Assembly: GCF_015159745.1 (NCBI RefSeq)
Contig: NZ_JADDOJ010000004.1
Coordinates: 1 to 64,000, forward strand
Direction of reading: 5' to 3'
Source of the DNA: Ramlibacter aquaticus
Lineage (GTDB): Bacteria > Pseudomonadota > Gammaproteobacteria > Burkholderiales > Burkholderiaceae_C
Length of the DNA: 64,000 nucleotides
Positions 40,449 through 50,981 of the stretch are shown here, piece by piece; the first letter of the stretch is position 1; every line of letters begins with the position of its first letter. The notes beneath the pieces were generated by a model. It was given only the letters and a program-made list of their open reading frames with translations, made no database searches and was not told the origin of the DNA. Position numbers and translations under genes: made by a program.

Positions 40449-40495
40449 GGTGGGTGTGCTTCCTGTTCGTTGGGATCGGAATCCGGAGGGACCTG

Positions 40496-40514
40496 ATTCT
40501 ATGAATTAATTCAT
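40496..40514 (-). promoter_or_regulatory. sodB promoter -10 box with adjoining AT-rich palindrome
   Basis: On the minus strand TAGAAT (40501-40496) adjoins a perfect 14-bp palindrome ATGAATTAATTCAT (40501-40514), 53 nt before the sodB start and overlapping the xseA stop codon. In GC-rich DNA this is striking. Its place across the -10/spacer suggests a repressor operator, perhaps iron or redox controlled; the regulator is not known. Confidence 0.5.
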
Positions 40515-41860
40515 GGCCGGGCCTGGACCTGCAGCGCAATGTCCCCATCGGCGAGCGAGGCGGTCAGGGCCTGGCCGGGCTGCACCCCGGCAGCCCGCGT
40601 GACGGCGTGGCCCTCGGGGTCGGTGAGGATGGCGTAGCCGCGCTGCAGCACCAGCCGCGGGTCCAGCAGTTCCAGGCGCAGGGCGGCGCGGTCGAGCTGG
40701 TGCTGGCCGCGCTCGACGCTGCGTCCGGCCGCACGCTGCAGCCGGGGCGCCCAGGCCTGCAGCAGGCGCTCCTCGTGCGCCAGCCGCGCCTGGGCGGCGC
40801 GCTGCAGGCCGCTGGCGCCCGCTGCCAGGAGCCCGCGTTCCCGCTCCAGCCCCGTGCCCAGCGCCATGCGCAGGCTGTGCGAGGCGCGGGCCAGGCGCAG
40901 CTGCTGCTGCGCGATGCGCCCCAGCGGCCGGCCCAGGCGCGAGGCGGCCTGGTCCAGGCGCATCGCCGCGGCGTCCAGCCGGGCCTGCACCGCATCGCGC
41001 AGCACGCCCTCGCTCTGGTCCAGCTCGTCCAGCCAGGCCTCGCGCGGGCGGGCCGCCAGCTCGGCCGCCGCGGTGGGCGTGGGCGCGCGCACGTCGGCCA
41101 CGAAATCGGCGATCGTGAAGTCGGTCTCGTGGCCCACCCCGCTCACGACCGGGACCGGGCTGCGCGCCAGCGTCCTGGCCAGCTGCTCGTCGTTGAAGGC
41201 CCACAGGTCCTCGATGGCGCCGCCGCCCCGCACCAGGAGGATGACGTCCAGCGGCTGCGAGGTGGAGAGCGCATACAGGGACTCCAGGGCTCGCACCAGC
41301 TCGCCCGGCGCCTGCGCGCCCTGCACGGCGGCCGGCGCGAGCAGCACCGGCACATGGGGTGCGCGCCGCCGCAGTGCGGTGGCCACGTCGTGCAGCGCGG
41401 CCGCCCCGGGCGAGGTGACCAGCCCGATCCCGCGCGGCAGGTCGCGCAGCTCGCGCTTGCGCCCGGCATGGAACAGGCCCTCGGCCTCCAGCTTCGCCTT
41501 CAGCCGCAGGAACTGCTCGAACAGCGCGCCCTGCCCGGCCCGGGTCAGCCGCTCGACCACCAGCTGCAGGTCGCCGCGGGCCTCGTAGACGCCCAGCCGG
41601 CCCCAGGCCTCCACGGCCTCGCCGTCGCGCGGCACGAAGTCGAGCTGGCCGGCGGCGCGCCTGAACATCGCGCAGCGGATCTGGCCGCTGGCGTCCTTGA
41701 GCGAGAAGTAGAGGTGGCCGCTCGAAGGCCGCGAGCAACCGGTGAGTTCGCCGCGCACGGCCACCGGGTTGAAGCGCGCATCGACCGTGTCGGCCACGGC
41801 CCGGCAGAGCGCACCCACGGACCACACGCGCGGCGACGGCGCCGGAACTGCACTGGACAT
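40511..41860 (-). CDS. xseA: exodeoxyribonuclease VII large subunit
   Basis: 449 residues. N-terminal OB-fold (about 12-110, VWSVGALCRAVADTVDARF, GHLYFSLKDASGQIRCAMF), catalytic domain (GLVTSPGAAALHDVATALRRR, LLVRGGGAIEDLWAFNDE, GVGHETDFTIADFVADVRAPTPTAAAE cut here in parts), a long coiled coil (about 270-400) and the C-terminal LQRGYAILTDPEG. It degrades single-stranded DNA with XseB, which is not in this window. ATG 41860 is chosen over one 16 codons earlier because the domain starts there. Confidence 0.94.
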   Translation of the reverse strand: MSSAVPAPSPRVWSVGALCRAVADTVDARFNPVAVRGELTGCSRPSSGHLYFSLKDASGQIRCAMFRRAAGQLDFVPRDGEAVEAWGRLGVYEARGDLQLVVERLTRAGQGALFEQFLRLKAKLEAEGLFHAGRKRELRDLPRGIGLVTSPGAAALHDVATALRRRAPHVPVLLAPAAVQGAQAPGELVRALESLYALSTSQPLDVILLVRGGGAIEDLWAFNDEQLARTLARSPVPVVSGVGHETDFTIADFVADVRAPTPTAAAELAARPREAWLDELDQSEGVLRDAVQARLDAAAMRLDQAASRLGRPLGRIAQQQLRLARASHSLRMALGTGLERERGLLAAGASGLQRAAQARLAHEERLLQAWAPRLQRAAGRSVERGQHQLDRAALRLELLDPRLVLQRGYAILTDPEGHAVTRAAGVQPGQALTASLADGDIALQVQARP

Positions 41861-42191
41861 CAGGAAATCCCAGCGCTGGCGCGGCTTTGGCGCATGAAAT
41901 CCATCCACAGCGCGAGCCCCGCGCCGGTGCGCGGCCCGGCATCAGCCGGAAATGCAGATTCCTTGGTGCAAGCCATTGATCTGGAACGCTTTTTTTCTGC
42001 TCAATTTGTCATCGAAACGTCATGAAGGCAATGCTGGCGCGGGTTTGCGCGCGCCCAGGACGTGTTCTCAACAAAGTTATCCACAAGAATTGTGGGTCAG
42101 GTCCTACGAAGACGCGGCCGTCGCCTACAGGCGTCGAGGTACACGATAATCGGCCGCTGTTTCCCTGACAAAACCGGCGGAGCCCCTTCCC
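41861..42191. other. 331-nt divergent intergenic region, xseA / exbB
   Basis: No convincing gene. It contains an AT-richer stretch with a single TTATCCACA (42077-42085) and GATAAT (42145-42150), a plausible -10 for exbB with a leader of about 35 nt. T-rich DNA near 41990 may belong to the xseA promoter. Confidence 0.5.
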
Positions 42192-42827
42192 TTGCTGTCC
42201 ATCATACAAGCCGCAGGCTGGCCGATCTGGCCCCTGGTCGCCTGCTCCATCCTGGCGCTCGCCCTGGTCATCGAACGGTTCCTGAGCCTCAGGACCGACA
42301 AGGTGGCGCCCCCTCGACTGCTCGAGGAAGCCCTCTCGGCCTCGCGCCAGTCGGTGCCCTCGCCGGACGTGGTGGGCCAGCTGTCGCAGAACTCCGCGCT
42401 GGGCGAGGTGCTGGCCAGCGGGCTGCGCGCGCTCAACAACGACCCGCGCTGCAGCGAGGTCGACCTGCGCGCCACCATGGAGAACACCGGCCGCGAGGTC
42501 GCGCACCGGCTGGAGCGCTACCTGAGCGCCCTGGCCACCATCGCCTCCGCCGCGCCGCTGCTCGGCCTGCTGGGCACGGTGATCGGCATGATCGAGATCT
42601 TCGGCGCCCAGTCCTCGGCCGGGGGCGCCACCGGCGGCAACCCGGTGCAGCTCGCGCACGGCATCTCCGTGGCGCTCTACAACACCGCCTTCGGCCTGGT
42701 GGTGGCCATCCCCACGCTGATCTTCTGGCGCTACTTCCGCAGCCGGGTCGACTTCTTCCTGCTCACGCTGGAGCTGTCGGCCGAGCGCTTCGCGCGCCAC
42801 CTGAACACCCTGCGCGGCCGGCCATGA
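42192..42827 (+). CDS. exbB: ExbB/TolQ/MotA-family proton channel protein
   Basis: 211 residues. Three transmembrane helices: near the N-terminus (AAGWPIWPLVACSILALALV), about 110-135 (LATIASAAPLLGLLGTVIGMI) and about 155-180 (ISVALYNTAFGLVVAIPTLIF). These carry the conserved Thr and Gly of the stator pore. With ExbD it uses the proton gradient to energise TonB. The start is TTG 42192, which begins at the conserved LSIIQAAGWP; GGCGGAG is upstream. It overlaps exbD by ATGA. Confidence 0.88.
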   Translation: MLSIIQAAGWPIWPLVACSILALALVIERFLSLRTDKVAPPRLLEEALSASRQSVPSPDVVGQLSQNSALGEVLASGLRALNNDPRCSEVDLRATMENTGREVAHRLERYLSALATIASAAPLLGLLGTVIGMIEIFGAQSSAGGATGGNPVQLAHGISVALYNTAFGLVVAIPTLIFWRYFRSRVDFFLLTLELSAERFARHLNTLRGRP

Positions 42828-43252
42828 ACTTCCGCAGCCGCTCCCGCGAGGAGCCGGAGATCAACCTGATCCCCTTCATCGACGTGCTGCTGGTGGTGCT
42901 CATCTTCCTGATGCTGTCGACCACCTACAGCCGCTTCACCGAGCTGCAGCTCAAGCTGCCGGTGGCGGACGCGGACGCCCAGCGCGACTACCCGAACGAG
43001 ATCGTGGTCGGCGTGACCAGCGACGGCCGTTACCTGGTGCAGGGCCAGGCGGTCTCCGGCCGGGGCGTGGAAGCGCTGACCCAGGCGCTGGGCGCCGCCG
43101 CCCAGGGCGCCAAGACCAGCGTGGTCATCATCACCGCGGATGCGACGGCGACGCACCAGTCGGTCATCAGCGTGATGGAGGCGGCGCGCCGCAACAGCCT
43201 CAACCAGATCACCTTCGCCACCCAGTCTTCGGCCGCCGCCGGGAGCCGCTGA
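42824..43252 (+). CDS. exbD: ExbD/TolR-family biopolymer transport protein
   Basis: 142 residues. A cytoplasmic N-terminus EEPEINLIPFIDVLLVVLIFL carries the essential Asp (D about 21) in its single transmembrane helix. A periplasmic domain follows (about 45-135). Partner of ExbB; no tonB gene is adjacent. It overlaps exbB and its stop directly abuts the lpxK start codon, an arrangement common in Burkholderiales. Confidence 0.92.
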   Translation: MNFRSRSREEPEINLIPFIDVLLVVLIFLMLSTTYSRFTELQLKLPVADADAQRDYPNEIVVGVTSDGRYLVQGQAVSGRGVEALTQALGAAAQGAKTSVVIITADATATHQSVISVMEAARRNSLNQITFATQSSAAAGSR

Positions 43253-44245
43253 GTGGGAGCCACGCTGCAGCGGGCCTGGCGGGGGCGCGGCCCGCTCGCC
43301 TGCCTGCTGTGGCCGCTCTCCAGGCTGTACGCCCTCCTCGCCGGGCTGCACCGCGGGCTGTACCGCGTGGGCCTGCTGCGCCGCGAGCGCCTGCCGGTGG
43401 CCGTCGTCGTCGTGGGCAACGTGGTGGCGGGCGGCGCCGGCAAGACCCCGGTCGTCATCGAGATCCTTCGCCACCTGCGCGAGCGGGGCATCGCGGCGGG
43501 CGTGGTCTCGCGCGGCTACGGCCGCCGCAGCCGGGGCGTGCGCGAGGTGCGCGCCGGCGACAGCCCGGCCGACACGGGCGACGAGCCGCTGCTGGTGGCA
43601 CGCAGCACCGCCTGCCCCGTGTTCGTGGGCGAGCGACGGGCCGACGCCGGCCGGGCCCTTCTTGCCGCCCACCCCGAGGTGCGGGTGATCGTGAGCGACG
43701 ACGGGCTGCAGCACCATGCGCTGGCGCGCGACCTGGAGGTCTGCGTGTTCGACGAGCGCGGCACGGGCAACGGCTGGCGCCTGCCGGCCGGCCCGCTGCG
43801 CGAGGCCTGGCCGCGCCCGGTCGACCTGGTGCTCTGCCCGGTCGGCCTGGCCGGGGTGGCGGGCCACCCGCTGCGCCGCGCACTCGCGCCCGAAGCCAGT
43901 CGCGCGGACGGCAGGCGCATGCCCCTGGCCGAGCTCGCGCGCCGCCCCCTGCTGGCCCTGGCCGGCATCGCTCGCCCCGAGGCCTTCTTCGGCATGCTGC
44001 GCGAGGCCGGCGTCGTGCCCCGGCAGACCCTGGCCCTGCCGGACCACCACGCCTTCGACGCGCCCGTCGCCGCCGGCGGGCTGGAACTGGTGTGCACCGA
44101 GAAGGACGCCGCCAAGCTGTGGCGGCATGCGCCCGGGGCCTGGGCCGTCGGGCTGCAACTGCAGCTCGATCCCGGCTTCTGGCAGGACTTCGACCGCCTG
44201 CTGGACGCGCAGCTATCATCGCCGCATGGACCCCAAGCTGCTTGA
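43253..44245 (+). CDS. lpxK: tetraacyldisaccharide 4'-kinase
   Basis: 330 residues. N-terminal membrane helix region, Walker A-like [17 protein letters not shown] (about 49-65), [39 protein letters not shown] and C-terminal [10 protein letters not shown]. It phosphorylates the 4' position of the lipid A disaccharide at the inner membrane. The start is GTG 43253, immediately after the exbD stop; it ends inside the Trm112-like gene (20-nt overlap). Confidence 0.95.
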   Translation: MGATLQRAWRGRGPLACLLWPLSRLYALLAGLHRGLYRVGLLRRERLPVAVVVVGNVVAGGAGKTPVVIEILRHLRERGIAAGVVSRGYGRRSRGVREVRAGDSPADTGDEPLLVARSTACPVFVGERRADAGRALLAAHPEVRVIVSDDGLQHHALARDLEVCVFDERGTGNGWRLPAGPLREAWPRPVDLVLCPVGLAGVAGHPLRRALAPEASRADGRRMPLAELARRPLLALAGIARPEAFFGMLREAGVVPRQTLALPDHHAFDAPVAAGGLELVCTEKDAAKLWRHAPGAWAVGLQLQLDPGFWQDFDRLLDAQLSSPHGPQAA

Positions 44246-44435
44246 ACTCCTGGTCTGCCCGGTGACCAAGGGCCCGCTGGACTACGCGCGCACGCGCCAG
44301 GAACTCTGGTCCCGCAGCGCCCGCCTGGCCTACCCGATCCGCGACGGCATCCCGGTGATGCTCGAGGAGCAGGCACGCACGCTCAGCGACGAGGAACTGG
44401 AGAGCCTGCCCCGCCGCACCCCGCTCGTGGGATGA
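44226..44435 (+). CDS. Trm112 family protein
   Basis: 69 residues. Starts [18 protein letters not shown], then [19 protein letters not shown], typical of bacterial Trm112/YcaR proteins, which are small zinc-ribbon-like companions of methyltransferases. Only one cysteine remains, so zinc binding is doubtful. A TATCAT hexamer ends 6 nt before the ATG, inside lpxK. It overlaps kdsB by ATGA, the usual lpxK-ycaR-kdsB order. Confidence 0.93.
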   Translation: MDPKLLELLVCPVTKGPLDYARTRQELWSRSARLAYPIRDGIPVMLEEQARTLSDEELESLPRRTPLVG

Positions 44436-45187
44436 GCTTCAGCGTCCTCATCCCCGCGCGGCTGGCCTCCACCCGCCTGCCCGACAAGCCGCTGGCCGAC
44501 ATCGCCGGCAAGCCCATGGTGGTCCGCGTGGCCGAACGGGCCGCCCGCTCCGGCGCCGCCCGCGTGGTGGTCGCCGCCGACGATGCGCGGATCGTGCAGG
44601 CCTGCGCGGCGCACGGCGTGCAGGCCGTGCTGACGCGCGCCGACCATGCCTCCGGCAGCGACCGGCTGGCCGAAGCCTGCGAGCAGCTGGGCCTGGACGG
44701 GCGCGACGCGGTGGTCAACGTGCAAGGGGACGAGCCCCTGATCGAACCGGCCCTGATCGACGAGGTCGCGGCCTTGCTGGCCGCGCACCCGGACGCGGCC
44801 ATGAGCACCGCCGCCCACCCCATCGCCAGCGTCGAGGACTTCCTCAACCCCAACATCGTGAAGGTGGTGACCGACGCCGCCGGGCTCGCGCTCTACTTCA
44901 GCCGCGCGCCCATGCCCTGGTGGCGCGACGGCTACGCCGGCGGGGTGAGCACCCTCCCGGACCCGGCGCCCTTGCGCCACGTCGGCATCTACGGCTACCG
45001 CGCCGGCTTCCTGCGCAGCTTTCCCGGCCTGCCGCCGGCGCCGCTGGAGCGCATCGAGGCGCTGGAGCAGTTGCGCGCGCTCTGGCACGGCCACCGCATC
45101 GCGGTGCATGTCAGCACGCATGCGCCCGGGATCGGCGTGGACACGCCCGAGGACCTTGCGCGGGTGCGCGCCGGCTGGCCGGCGTAA
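44432..45187 (+). CDS. kdsB: 3-deoxy-manno-octulosonate cytidylyltransferase
   Basis: 251 residues. Motifs: [77 protein letters not shown] and [15 protein letters not shown]. It activates KDO as CMP-KDO for LPS inner core synthesis. It is cotranscribed with lpxK and the Trm112-like gene. Confidence 0.97.
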   Translation: MSFSVLIPARLASTRLPDKPLADIAGKPMVVRVAERAARSGAARVVVAADDARIVQACAAHGVQAVLTRADHASGSDRLAEACEQLGLDGRDAVVNVQGDEPLIEPALIDEVAALLAAHPDAAMSTAAHPIASVEDFLNPNIVKVVTDAAGLALYFSRAPMPWWRDGYAGGVSTLPDPAPLRHVGIYGYRAGFLRSFPGLPPAPLERIEALEQLRALWHGHRIAVHVSTHAPGIGVDTPEDLARVRAGWPA

Positions 45188-45209
45188 GGGTCCGCGAAGG
45201 GTCGCGTGA

Positions 45210-46863
<1,654 letters not shown>

Positions 46864-46892
46864 TTGCACTCCTGTGAAAACTGGTTAAAAAT
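46864..46892 (+). promoter_or_regulatory. lexA promoter
   Basis: TTGCAC (46864-46869) and AAAAAT (46887-46892) are separated by 17 nt. The -10 lies inside the first LexA box, the usual way LexA represses itself. Confidence 0.6.
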
Positions 46893-46896
46893 ACAG
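46881..46896 (+). promoter_or_regulatory. lexA: LexA (SOS) box 1
   Basis: CTGGTTAAAAATACAG fits CTG-N10-CAG with an AT-rich centre. It overlaps the -10 of lexA and lies 18 nt before the divergent asparaginase start. Confidence 0.85.
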
Positions 46897-46899
46897 CTA

Positions 46900-46915
46900 C
46901 TGGATAGGCAAACAG
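46900..46915 (+). promoter_or_regulatory. lexA: LexA (SOS) box 2
   Basis: CTGGATAGGCAAACAG also fits CTG-N10-CAG. It is 19 nt from box 1 centre to centre, about two helical turns, and ends just before the lexA Shine-Dalgarno (AGGAG overlaps its edge). Confidence 0.72.
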
Positions 46916-46923
46916 GAGCCGAC

Positions 46924-47598
46924 ATGCTCGACCAACCGAAGCTGACCCCGCGCCAACAGCAGATTCTGGACCTGATTCAAAGCGCCATCGCGCGCACCGG
47001 CGCGCCGCCCACCCGGGCGGAGATCGCCGCCGAGCTCGGGTTCAAGTCGGCCAATGCGGCCGAGGAACACCTGCAGGCCTTGGCCCGCAAGGGCGTGATC
47101 GAGCTGGTGAGCGGCACCTCGCGCGGCATCCGCCTGCGCAGCGAGGCGCTGCGCAGCATCAACGAGTCGCGCATCAAGCAGTTCTCGCTGCCCCTGCCCA
47201 GCCTGGCGCAGCTGGCCCTGCCGCTGGTCGGCCGCGTGGCCGCCGGCTCGCCCATCCTGGCCCAGGAACACGTGGACCAGACCTACTACGTCGAGAGCAG
47301 CCTGTTCCAGCGCCGCCCCGATTACCTGCTCAAGGTGCGCGGCATGTCCATGCGCGACGCCGGCATCATGGACGGCGACCTGCTCGCGGTGCAGTCCACC
47401 CGGGAAGCGAAGAACGGCCAGATCGTGGTCGCGCGGCTGGGCGACGAGGTCACGGTCAAGCGCTTCAAGCGCAACAAGCACCTGATCGAGCTGCACGCCG
47501 AGAACCCGGATTACCCCACCATCGTGGTCGAGCCCGGCGAGCCCTTCGAGATCGAAGGCCTGGCCGTCGGCCTGATCCGCAACACGATGCTGATGTAG
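46924..47598 (+). CDS. lexA: LexA repressor
   Basis: 224 residues. Winged-helix N-terminus ([34 protein letters not shown]). Self-cleavage site Ala107-Gly108 in GRVAAGSP, catalytic Ser142 in [10 protein letters not shown] and Lys179 in EVTVKRF. RecA-stimulated autocleavage induces the SOS response. CAGGAG lies 6-9 nt before ATG 46924. A tandem pair of SOS boxes stands upstream. The linker (about 75-100) is somewhat longer than in E. coli. Confidence 0.97.
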   Translation: MLDQPKLTPRQQQILDLIQSAIARTGAPPTRAEIAAELGFKSANAAEEHLQALARKGVIELVSGTSRGIRLRSEALRSINESRIKQFSLPLPSLAQLALPLVGRVAAGSPILAQEHVDQTYYVESSLFQRRPDYLLKVRGMSMRDAGIMDGDLLAVQSTREAKNGQIVVARLGDEVTVKRFKRNKHLIELHAENPDYPTIVVEPGEPFEIEGLAVGLIRNTMLM

Positions 47599-47607
47599 GC
47601 AAGACCG

Positions 47608-47666
47608 GGCTGGCCGCAGGTGGCGGGCGTATGGCGCTGGGTGCGCCATCACCCTGCGGGCCAGCC
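47608..47666. repeat. nested double stem-loop downstream of lexA
   Basis: Outer arms 47608-47620 and 47653-47666 pair over 13 bp with one bulged G. Inside, ATGGCGC (47631-47637) pairs with GCGCCAT (47643-47649). There is no T-run after it. It may stabilise or terminate the lexA transcript, or regulate the small gene starting at 47716. Confidence 0.55.
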
Positions 47667-47715
47667 TTCCACCACGCAATCCTGCCGTGTCCCACCCCTT
47701 CTCAAGGAGAGTCGC

Positions 47716-48054
47716 ATGGCACGTCCGATGTCCCGTTTTTCTTCCCTGTTCCGCGCGCTGCGCAATGCGGCGGCGCGCATCGCTGGCGGCCGCGCCGGTG
47801 ACGCACCGCGCCCGCCGGCGGCGCTGCGTCCCATCGTCGTCACGGGCGGCGGCCGCGCGCCCACCGGCGGCGGCGGCACGCGCAGCACCGTCCCGGCGGT
47901 GCAGCGCATTCCCCGCAGCCCGGTGCGCGTGCTGCGCGTGGCCGAGGCCGGCAGCCGTCGCGTCGCTGGCGCCCGCATGGTGATCTCGGGCCGGCTGGCC
48001 GATGTGTGCGCCGAGCTCGAGCGGCTCGCGGCGCTGGAAGCCGCAGCCACCTGA
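47716..48054 (+). CDS. hypothetical Arg/Ala-rich protein
   Basis: 112 residues, strongly basic. An N-terminal helix (MSRFSSLFRALRNAAARIAGG) is followed by a Gly/Pro-rich middle (TGGGRAPTGGGGTRSTVP) and an ordered-looking C-terminus (VRVLRVAEAGSRRVAGARMV then SGRLADVCAELERLAALEA). AAGGAGA is 5 nt before ATG 47716, so translation is well supported. No family is recognised. It follows lexA on the same strand after 117 nt that hold a strong nested hairpin. Confidence 0.6.
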   Translation: MARPMSRFSSLFRALRNAAARIAGGRAGDAPRPPAALRPIVVTGGGRAPTGGGGTRSTVPAVQRIPRSPVRVLRVAEAGSRRVAGARMVISGRLADVCAELERLAALEAAAT

Positions 48055-48088
48055 CGCCCGGCCGGCCCGCCGTTCCCGGGCCGGCAAC

Positions 48089-48604
48089 TCAGGCCTGGGC
48101 GCCCGCCAGGTAATCGGCCTTGCCCAGCTCCACGCCGTTGTGGCGCAGGATCAGGTAGGCCGTGGTGACGTGAAAGAACACGTTGGGCAGCACCCAGTGC
48201 TTCAGGTAGGCCTCGCCCTTCATGGTGCGGGTGGCTTCGCGGCCCACGGGGAAGGTGATTTCCTTGTCCTCGGTGCCGTCGATCTGGGCGGCGGGCACGG
48301 TGGCCAGCCAGTCCAGGGTCTTCTGGATGCGGCCGCGCAGGTCGGCGAAGCTGGCCTCGTTGTCGTCGAACTTGGGCGCTTCCACCCCCGCGATGCGCGC
48401 CACGCCCAGCTTGGACATGTCGCAGGCGATCTGGATCTGGCGGGTGAAGGGCAGCATGTCAGGCGCCATGCGGTACTGCAGCAGCGCCGTCGGGTCGATC
48501 TTGCGGGCTTCGGCAAAAGCCTGGCCCTTGGCCAGGATGTGCGACAGATTGTTGAGCATGGTCTGCAGCACCGGCAGGCTGGCGCTGGACATCGACAGTG
48601 ACAT
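48089..48604 (-). CDS. DUF1993 family protein
   Basis: 171 residues, mostly helical: VLQTMLNNLSHILAKGQAFA, RMAPDMLPFTRQIQIACDMS, SFADLRGRIQKTLDWLATV and a C-terminal LPNVFFHVTTAYLILRHNGV followed by ELGK. This fits DUF1993, a DinB-like four-helix bundle. The His residues may bind metal. GAGGAACC directly precedes ATG 48604. Function unknown. Confidence 0.88.
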   Translation of the reverse strand: MSLSMSSASLPVLQTMLNNLSHILAKGQAFAEARKIDPTALLQYRMAPDMLPFTRQIQIACDMSKLGVARIAGVEAPKFDDNEASFADLRGRIQKTLDWLATVPAAQIDGTEDKEITFPVGREATRTMKGEAYLKHWVLPNVFFHVTTAYLILRHNGVELGKADYLAGAQA

Positions 48605-48705
48605 GGTTCCTCCTCGGCCCCTTCGGGCAGGCAAAGCGCGCATCCTAGCCTTCCGCGCAGGGCGCCGCAGCCGGTGACGAGCTTGGCCCGAGGCACAATC
48701 CGGGC

Positions 48706-49713
48706 ATGAACATTGTGATCCTCGACGATTACCAGGACGCGGTGAGGAAGCTGCAGTGCGCGTCCAAGCTCGAGCACTACCCGGCCAAGGTCTACACCAA
48801 CACCGTGAAGGGCATCGGCCAGCTGTCGGTACGCCTGCGGGACGCCGACGTGATCGTGCTGATCCGCGAGCGGACGCACCTCACGCGCCAGCTGCTGGAA
48901 AAGCTGCCGCGGCTGCGCATGATCTCGCAGACCGGGCGGGTCGGCTCGCACATCGACGTGCAGGCCTGCACCGAGCGGGGCATCGCCGTGGCCGAGGGCG
49001 TGGGCTCCCCGGTGGCGCCGGCCGAGCTCACCTGGGCGCTGATCATGGCCGCCATGCGCCGCCTGCCGCAGTACATCAGCACGCTCAAGCACGGCGGCTG
49101 GCAGCAGTCGGGCATGAAGTCCGCCTCCATGCCGGTGAACTTCGGCCTGGGCATGGTGCTCAAGGGCCGCACCCTGGGCATCTGGGGCTACGGCAAGATC
49201 GGCCAGCTGGTCGCCGGCTACGGCCGGGCCTTCGGCATGAAGGTGATGGTCTGGGGCAGCCAGGGCGCCCGCGAGCGCGCGGTCGCCGACGGCCTGCAGG
49301 CCGCGCTCAGCCGCGAGGAGCTGTTCCAGTCCAGTGATGTGCTCAGCCTGCACCTGCGCCTTGCCGAGGAAACCACCGGCATCGTCACGCTGGAAGACCT
49401 GGGCCGCATGAAGCCCACCGCACTGCTGGTGAACACCTCGCGCGCCGAGCTCATCGAGCCCGACGCGCTGATCGCCGCCCTCAACCGCGGTCGCCCGGGC
49501 ATGGCGGCCGTGGACGTGTTCGAGAGCGAGCCCATCCTGCAGGGCCACGCCCTGCTGCGCCTGGAAAACTGCATCTGCACGCCGCACATCGGCTACGTCG
49601 AGCTGGACAGCTACGAGCTGTACTTCGGCGCCGCCTTCGACAACGTAGTGAATTTCATCCGCGGCACGCCGACCAACATCGTCAACCCGGGCGCGCTGCA
49701 GGTGCGGCGCTGA
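48706..49713 (+). CDS. D-2-hydroxyacid dehydrogenase family protein
   Basis: 335 residues. Rossmann motif LGIWGYGKIGQLVAGYGRAF (about 156-175), NTSRAELIEPDAL with catalytic-site Arg region, AAVDVFESEP with Glu, and CTPHIGYVELDSYE with the catalytic His. Family members reduce 2-keto acids with NAD(P)H; the substrate is unknown (phosphoglycerate, glyoxylate or other). A CACAAT hexamer ends 6 nt before ATG 48706, with no Shine-Dalgarno. Confidence 0.9.
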   Translation: MNIVILDDYQDAVRKLQCASKLEHYPAKVYTNTVKGIGQLSVRLRDADVIVLIRERTHLTRQLLEKLPRLRMISQTGRVGSHIDVQACTERGIAVAEGVGSPVAPAELTWALIMAAMRRLPQYISTLKHGGWQQSGMKSASMPVNFGLGMVLKGRTLGIWGYGKIGQLVAGYGRAFGMKVMVWGSQGARERAVADGLQAALSREELFQSSDVLSLHLRLAEETTGIVTLEDLGRMKPTALLVNTSRAELIEPDALIAALNRGRPGMAAVDVFESEPILQGHALLRLENCICTPHIGYVELDSYELYFGAAFDNVVNFIRGTPTNIVNPGALQVRR

Positions 49714-49801
49714 CCCGGCCCGCGGCCAGGCGCCGCGGCGGGGACAGGCCCGGGCCCGGCGGGCAGGAATAATCGGCTTCCCTTCCCTGCCCCCACACCC
49801 T

Positions 49802-50974
49802 GTGCAAGACACCGCCCCGACCGCCGACCGACTGCCCGCGGTCCTCTGGCCCCTGCTGTTCGGCAACTTCGTCATCGGCAGCGGGGTGATGGTGGTCCAG
49901 GCCACGCTCAACGAGATCAGCAGCGACCTGCAGGTGTCGGTGCCCGTGGCCGGCCAGCTGATCGCAGCCGCGGCCGCCCTGATGTGCCTGGGTGCGCCCT
50001 TGCTCGCCACGGTGGTGGCCGGCTGGGACCGGCGCCGGCTGCTCGCCCTGTCCATGCTGTGGTACGGCCTGCTGCACGCGGCCTGTGCCTTCGCGCCCAG
50101 CTACGGGGTCTTGCTGGCCTTGCGGGTGATGGCCGTGGTGTCGCCCGCGATCTTCACCCCGCAGGCCGCCGCCAGCGTGGGCCTGCTGGTGCCGCCCGCG
50201 ATGCGCGGCCGCGCCATCACGCTCGTGTTCCTGGGCTGGTCGGTGGCCTCGGTGCTGGGCGTTCCCATGGGCAGTTTCATCGCCGCCCTGTTCGGCTGGC
50301 GCGCGGCCTTCGGCCTTGTGGCGGTGCTCAGCCTGGTCAGCGCGGCCTGGGTCTGGGTGCGCCTGCCCGACGGCGTACGTCCGCAGGCCCTCTCGGCCGC
50401 GGCCTGGGGCGAGGCCCTGCGCCACCGCGGGCTGGTGCTGTGCATCGCGGTGACCCTGCTGTCCTCCGCCGGGCAGTTCGTGCTGTTCTCCTACTTCGCG
50501 CCCTACTGGCGCGCCAAGCTGGGGGTGACGCCCACCACGCTCAGCCTGCTCTTCCTGTGGTTCGGCGCCTTCGGCTTCATCGGCAACGTGCTGATGTCGC
50601 GCCATGTGGACCGGATCGGCGCGCCGCGGGCCGTGATGATCGCGCTGGGCTGCATCGCGCTCAGCCTGCTGGCCTGGCCCCTGGCGACCAGCCTGGCCCT
50701 CGCGGGCCTGGTGTGCATTCCCTGGGCGCTGGGCCTGTTCTCCAGCAATTCGGCCCAGCAGGCCCGGCTGGTTGCGTTCGCGCCGGTGCTGGCGCCCGCC
50801 ACGGTGGCGCTCAACAGTTCCGCGCTCTACGCCGGCCAGGCCGTGGGCGCGGCCACCGGGGGCTGGCTGATCGCCGGCGGGCGCATGGACTGGCTGCACT
50901 GGGCCGGCTTCGCCGTCATGCTGGCGTGCATGGGGGTGAGTGCCAAGGCGGGGCCGTCCCGCACTGCCACATAA
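49802..50974 (+). CDS. MFS transporter (DHA1-like)
   Basis: 390 residues with about 12 hydrophobic helices. The A-like motif between helices 2 and 3 reads GAPLLATVVAGWDRRRLLAL, and helix 4-5 has LRVMAVVSPAIFTPQAAASV and GRAITLVFLGWSVASVLGVP. This suits small-molecule or drug efflux by proton antiport. The start is GTG 49802 with AATAAT 28 nt upstream. The next gene starts 7 nt after the stop. Substrate unknown. Confidence 0.88.
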   Translation: MQDTAPTADRLPAVLWPLLFGNFVIGSGVMVVQATLNEISSDLQVSVPVAGQLIAAAAALMCLGAPLLATVVAGWDRRRLLALSMLWYGLLHAACAFAPSYGVLLALRVMAVVSPAIFTPQAAASVGLLVPPAMRGRAITLVFLGWSVASVLGVPMGSFIAALFGWRAAFGLVAVLSLVSAAWVWVRLPDGVRPQALSAAAWGEALRHRGLVLCIAVTLLSSAGQFVLFSYFAPYWRAKLGVTPTTLSLLFLWFGAFGFIGNVLMSRHVDRIGAPRAVMIALGCIALSLLAWPLATSLALAGLVCIPWALGLFSSNSAQQARLVAFAPVLAPATVALNSSALYAGQAVGAATGGWLIAGGRMDWLHWAGFAVMLACMGVSAKAGPSRTAT

Positions 50975-50981
50975 TCGCCCG

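Noticed and set aside
40506-41942. Second long minus-strand frame over xseA
   Set aside because: Ala/Arg/Gly-rich shadow of xseA in another frame; xseA carries all family motifs.
42077-42085. Perfect DnaA box TTATCCACA before exbB
   Set aside because: Only one copy, with no dnaA, rpmH or gyrB genes, AT-rich unwinding element or skew evidence; likely chance or part of a promoter.
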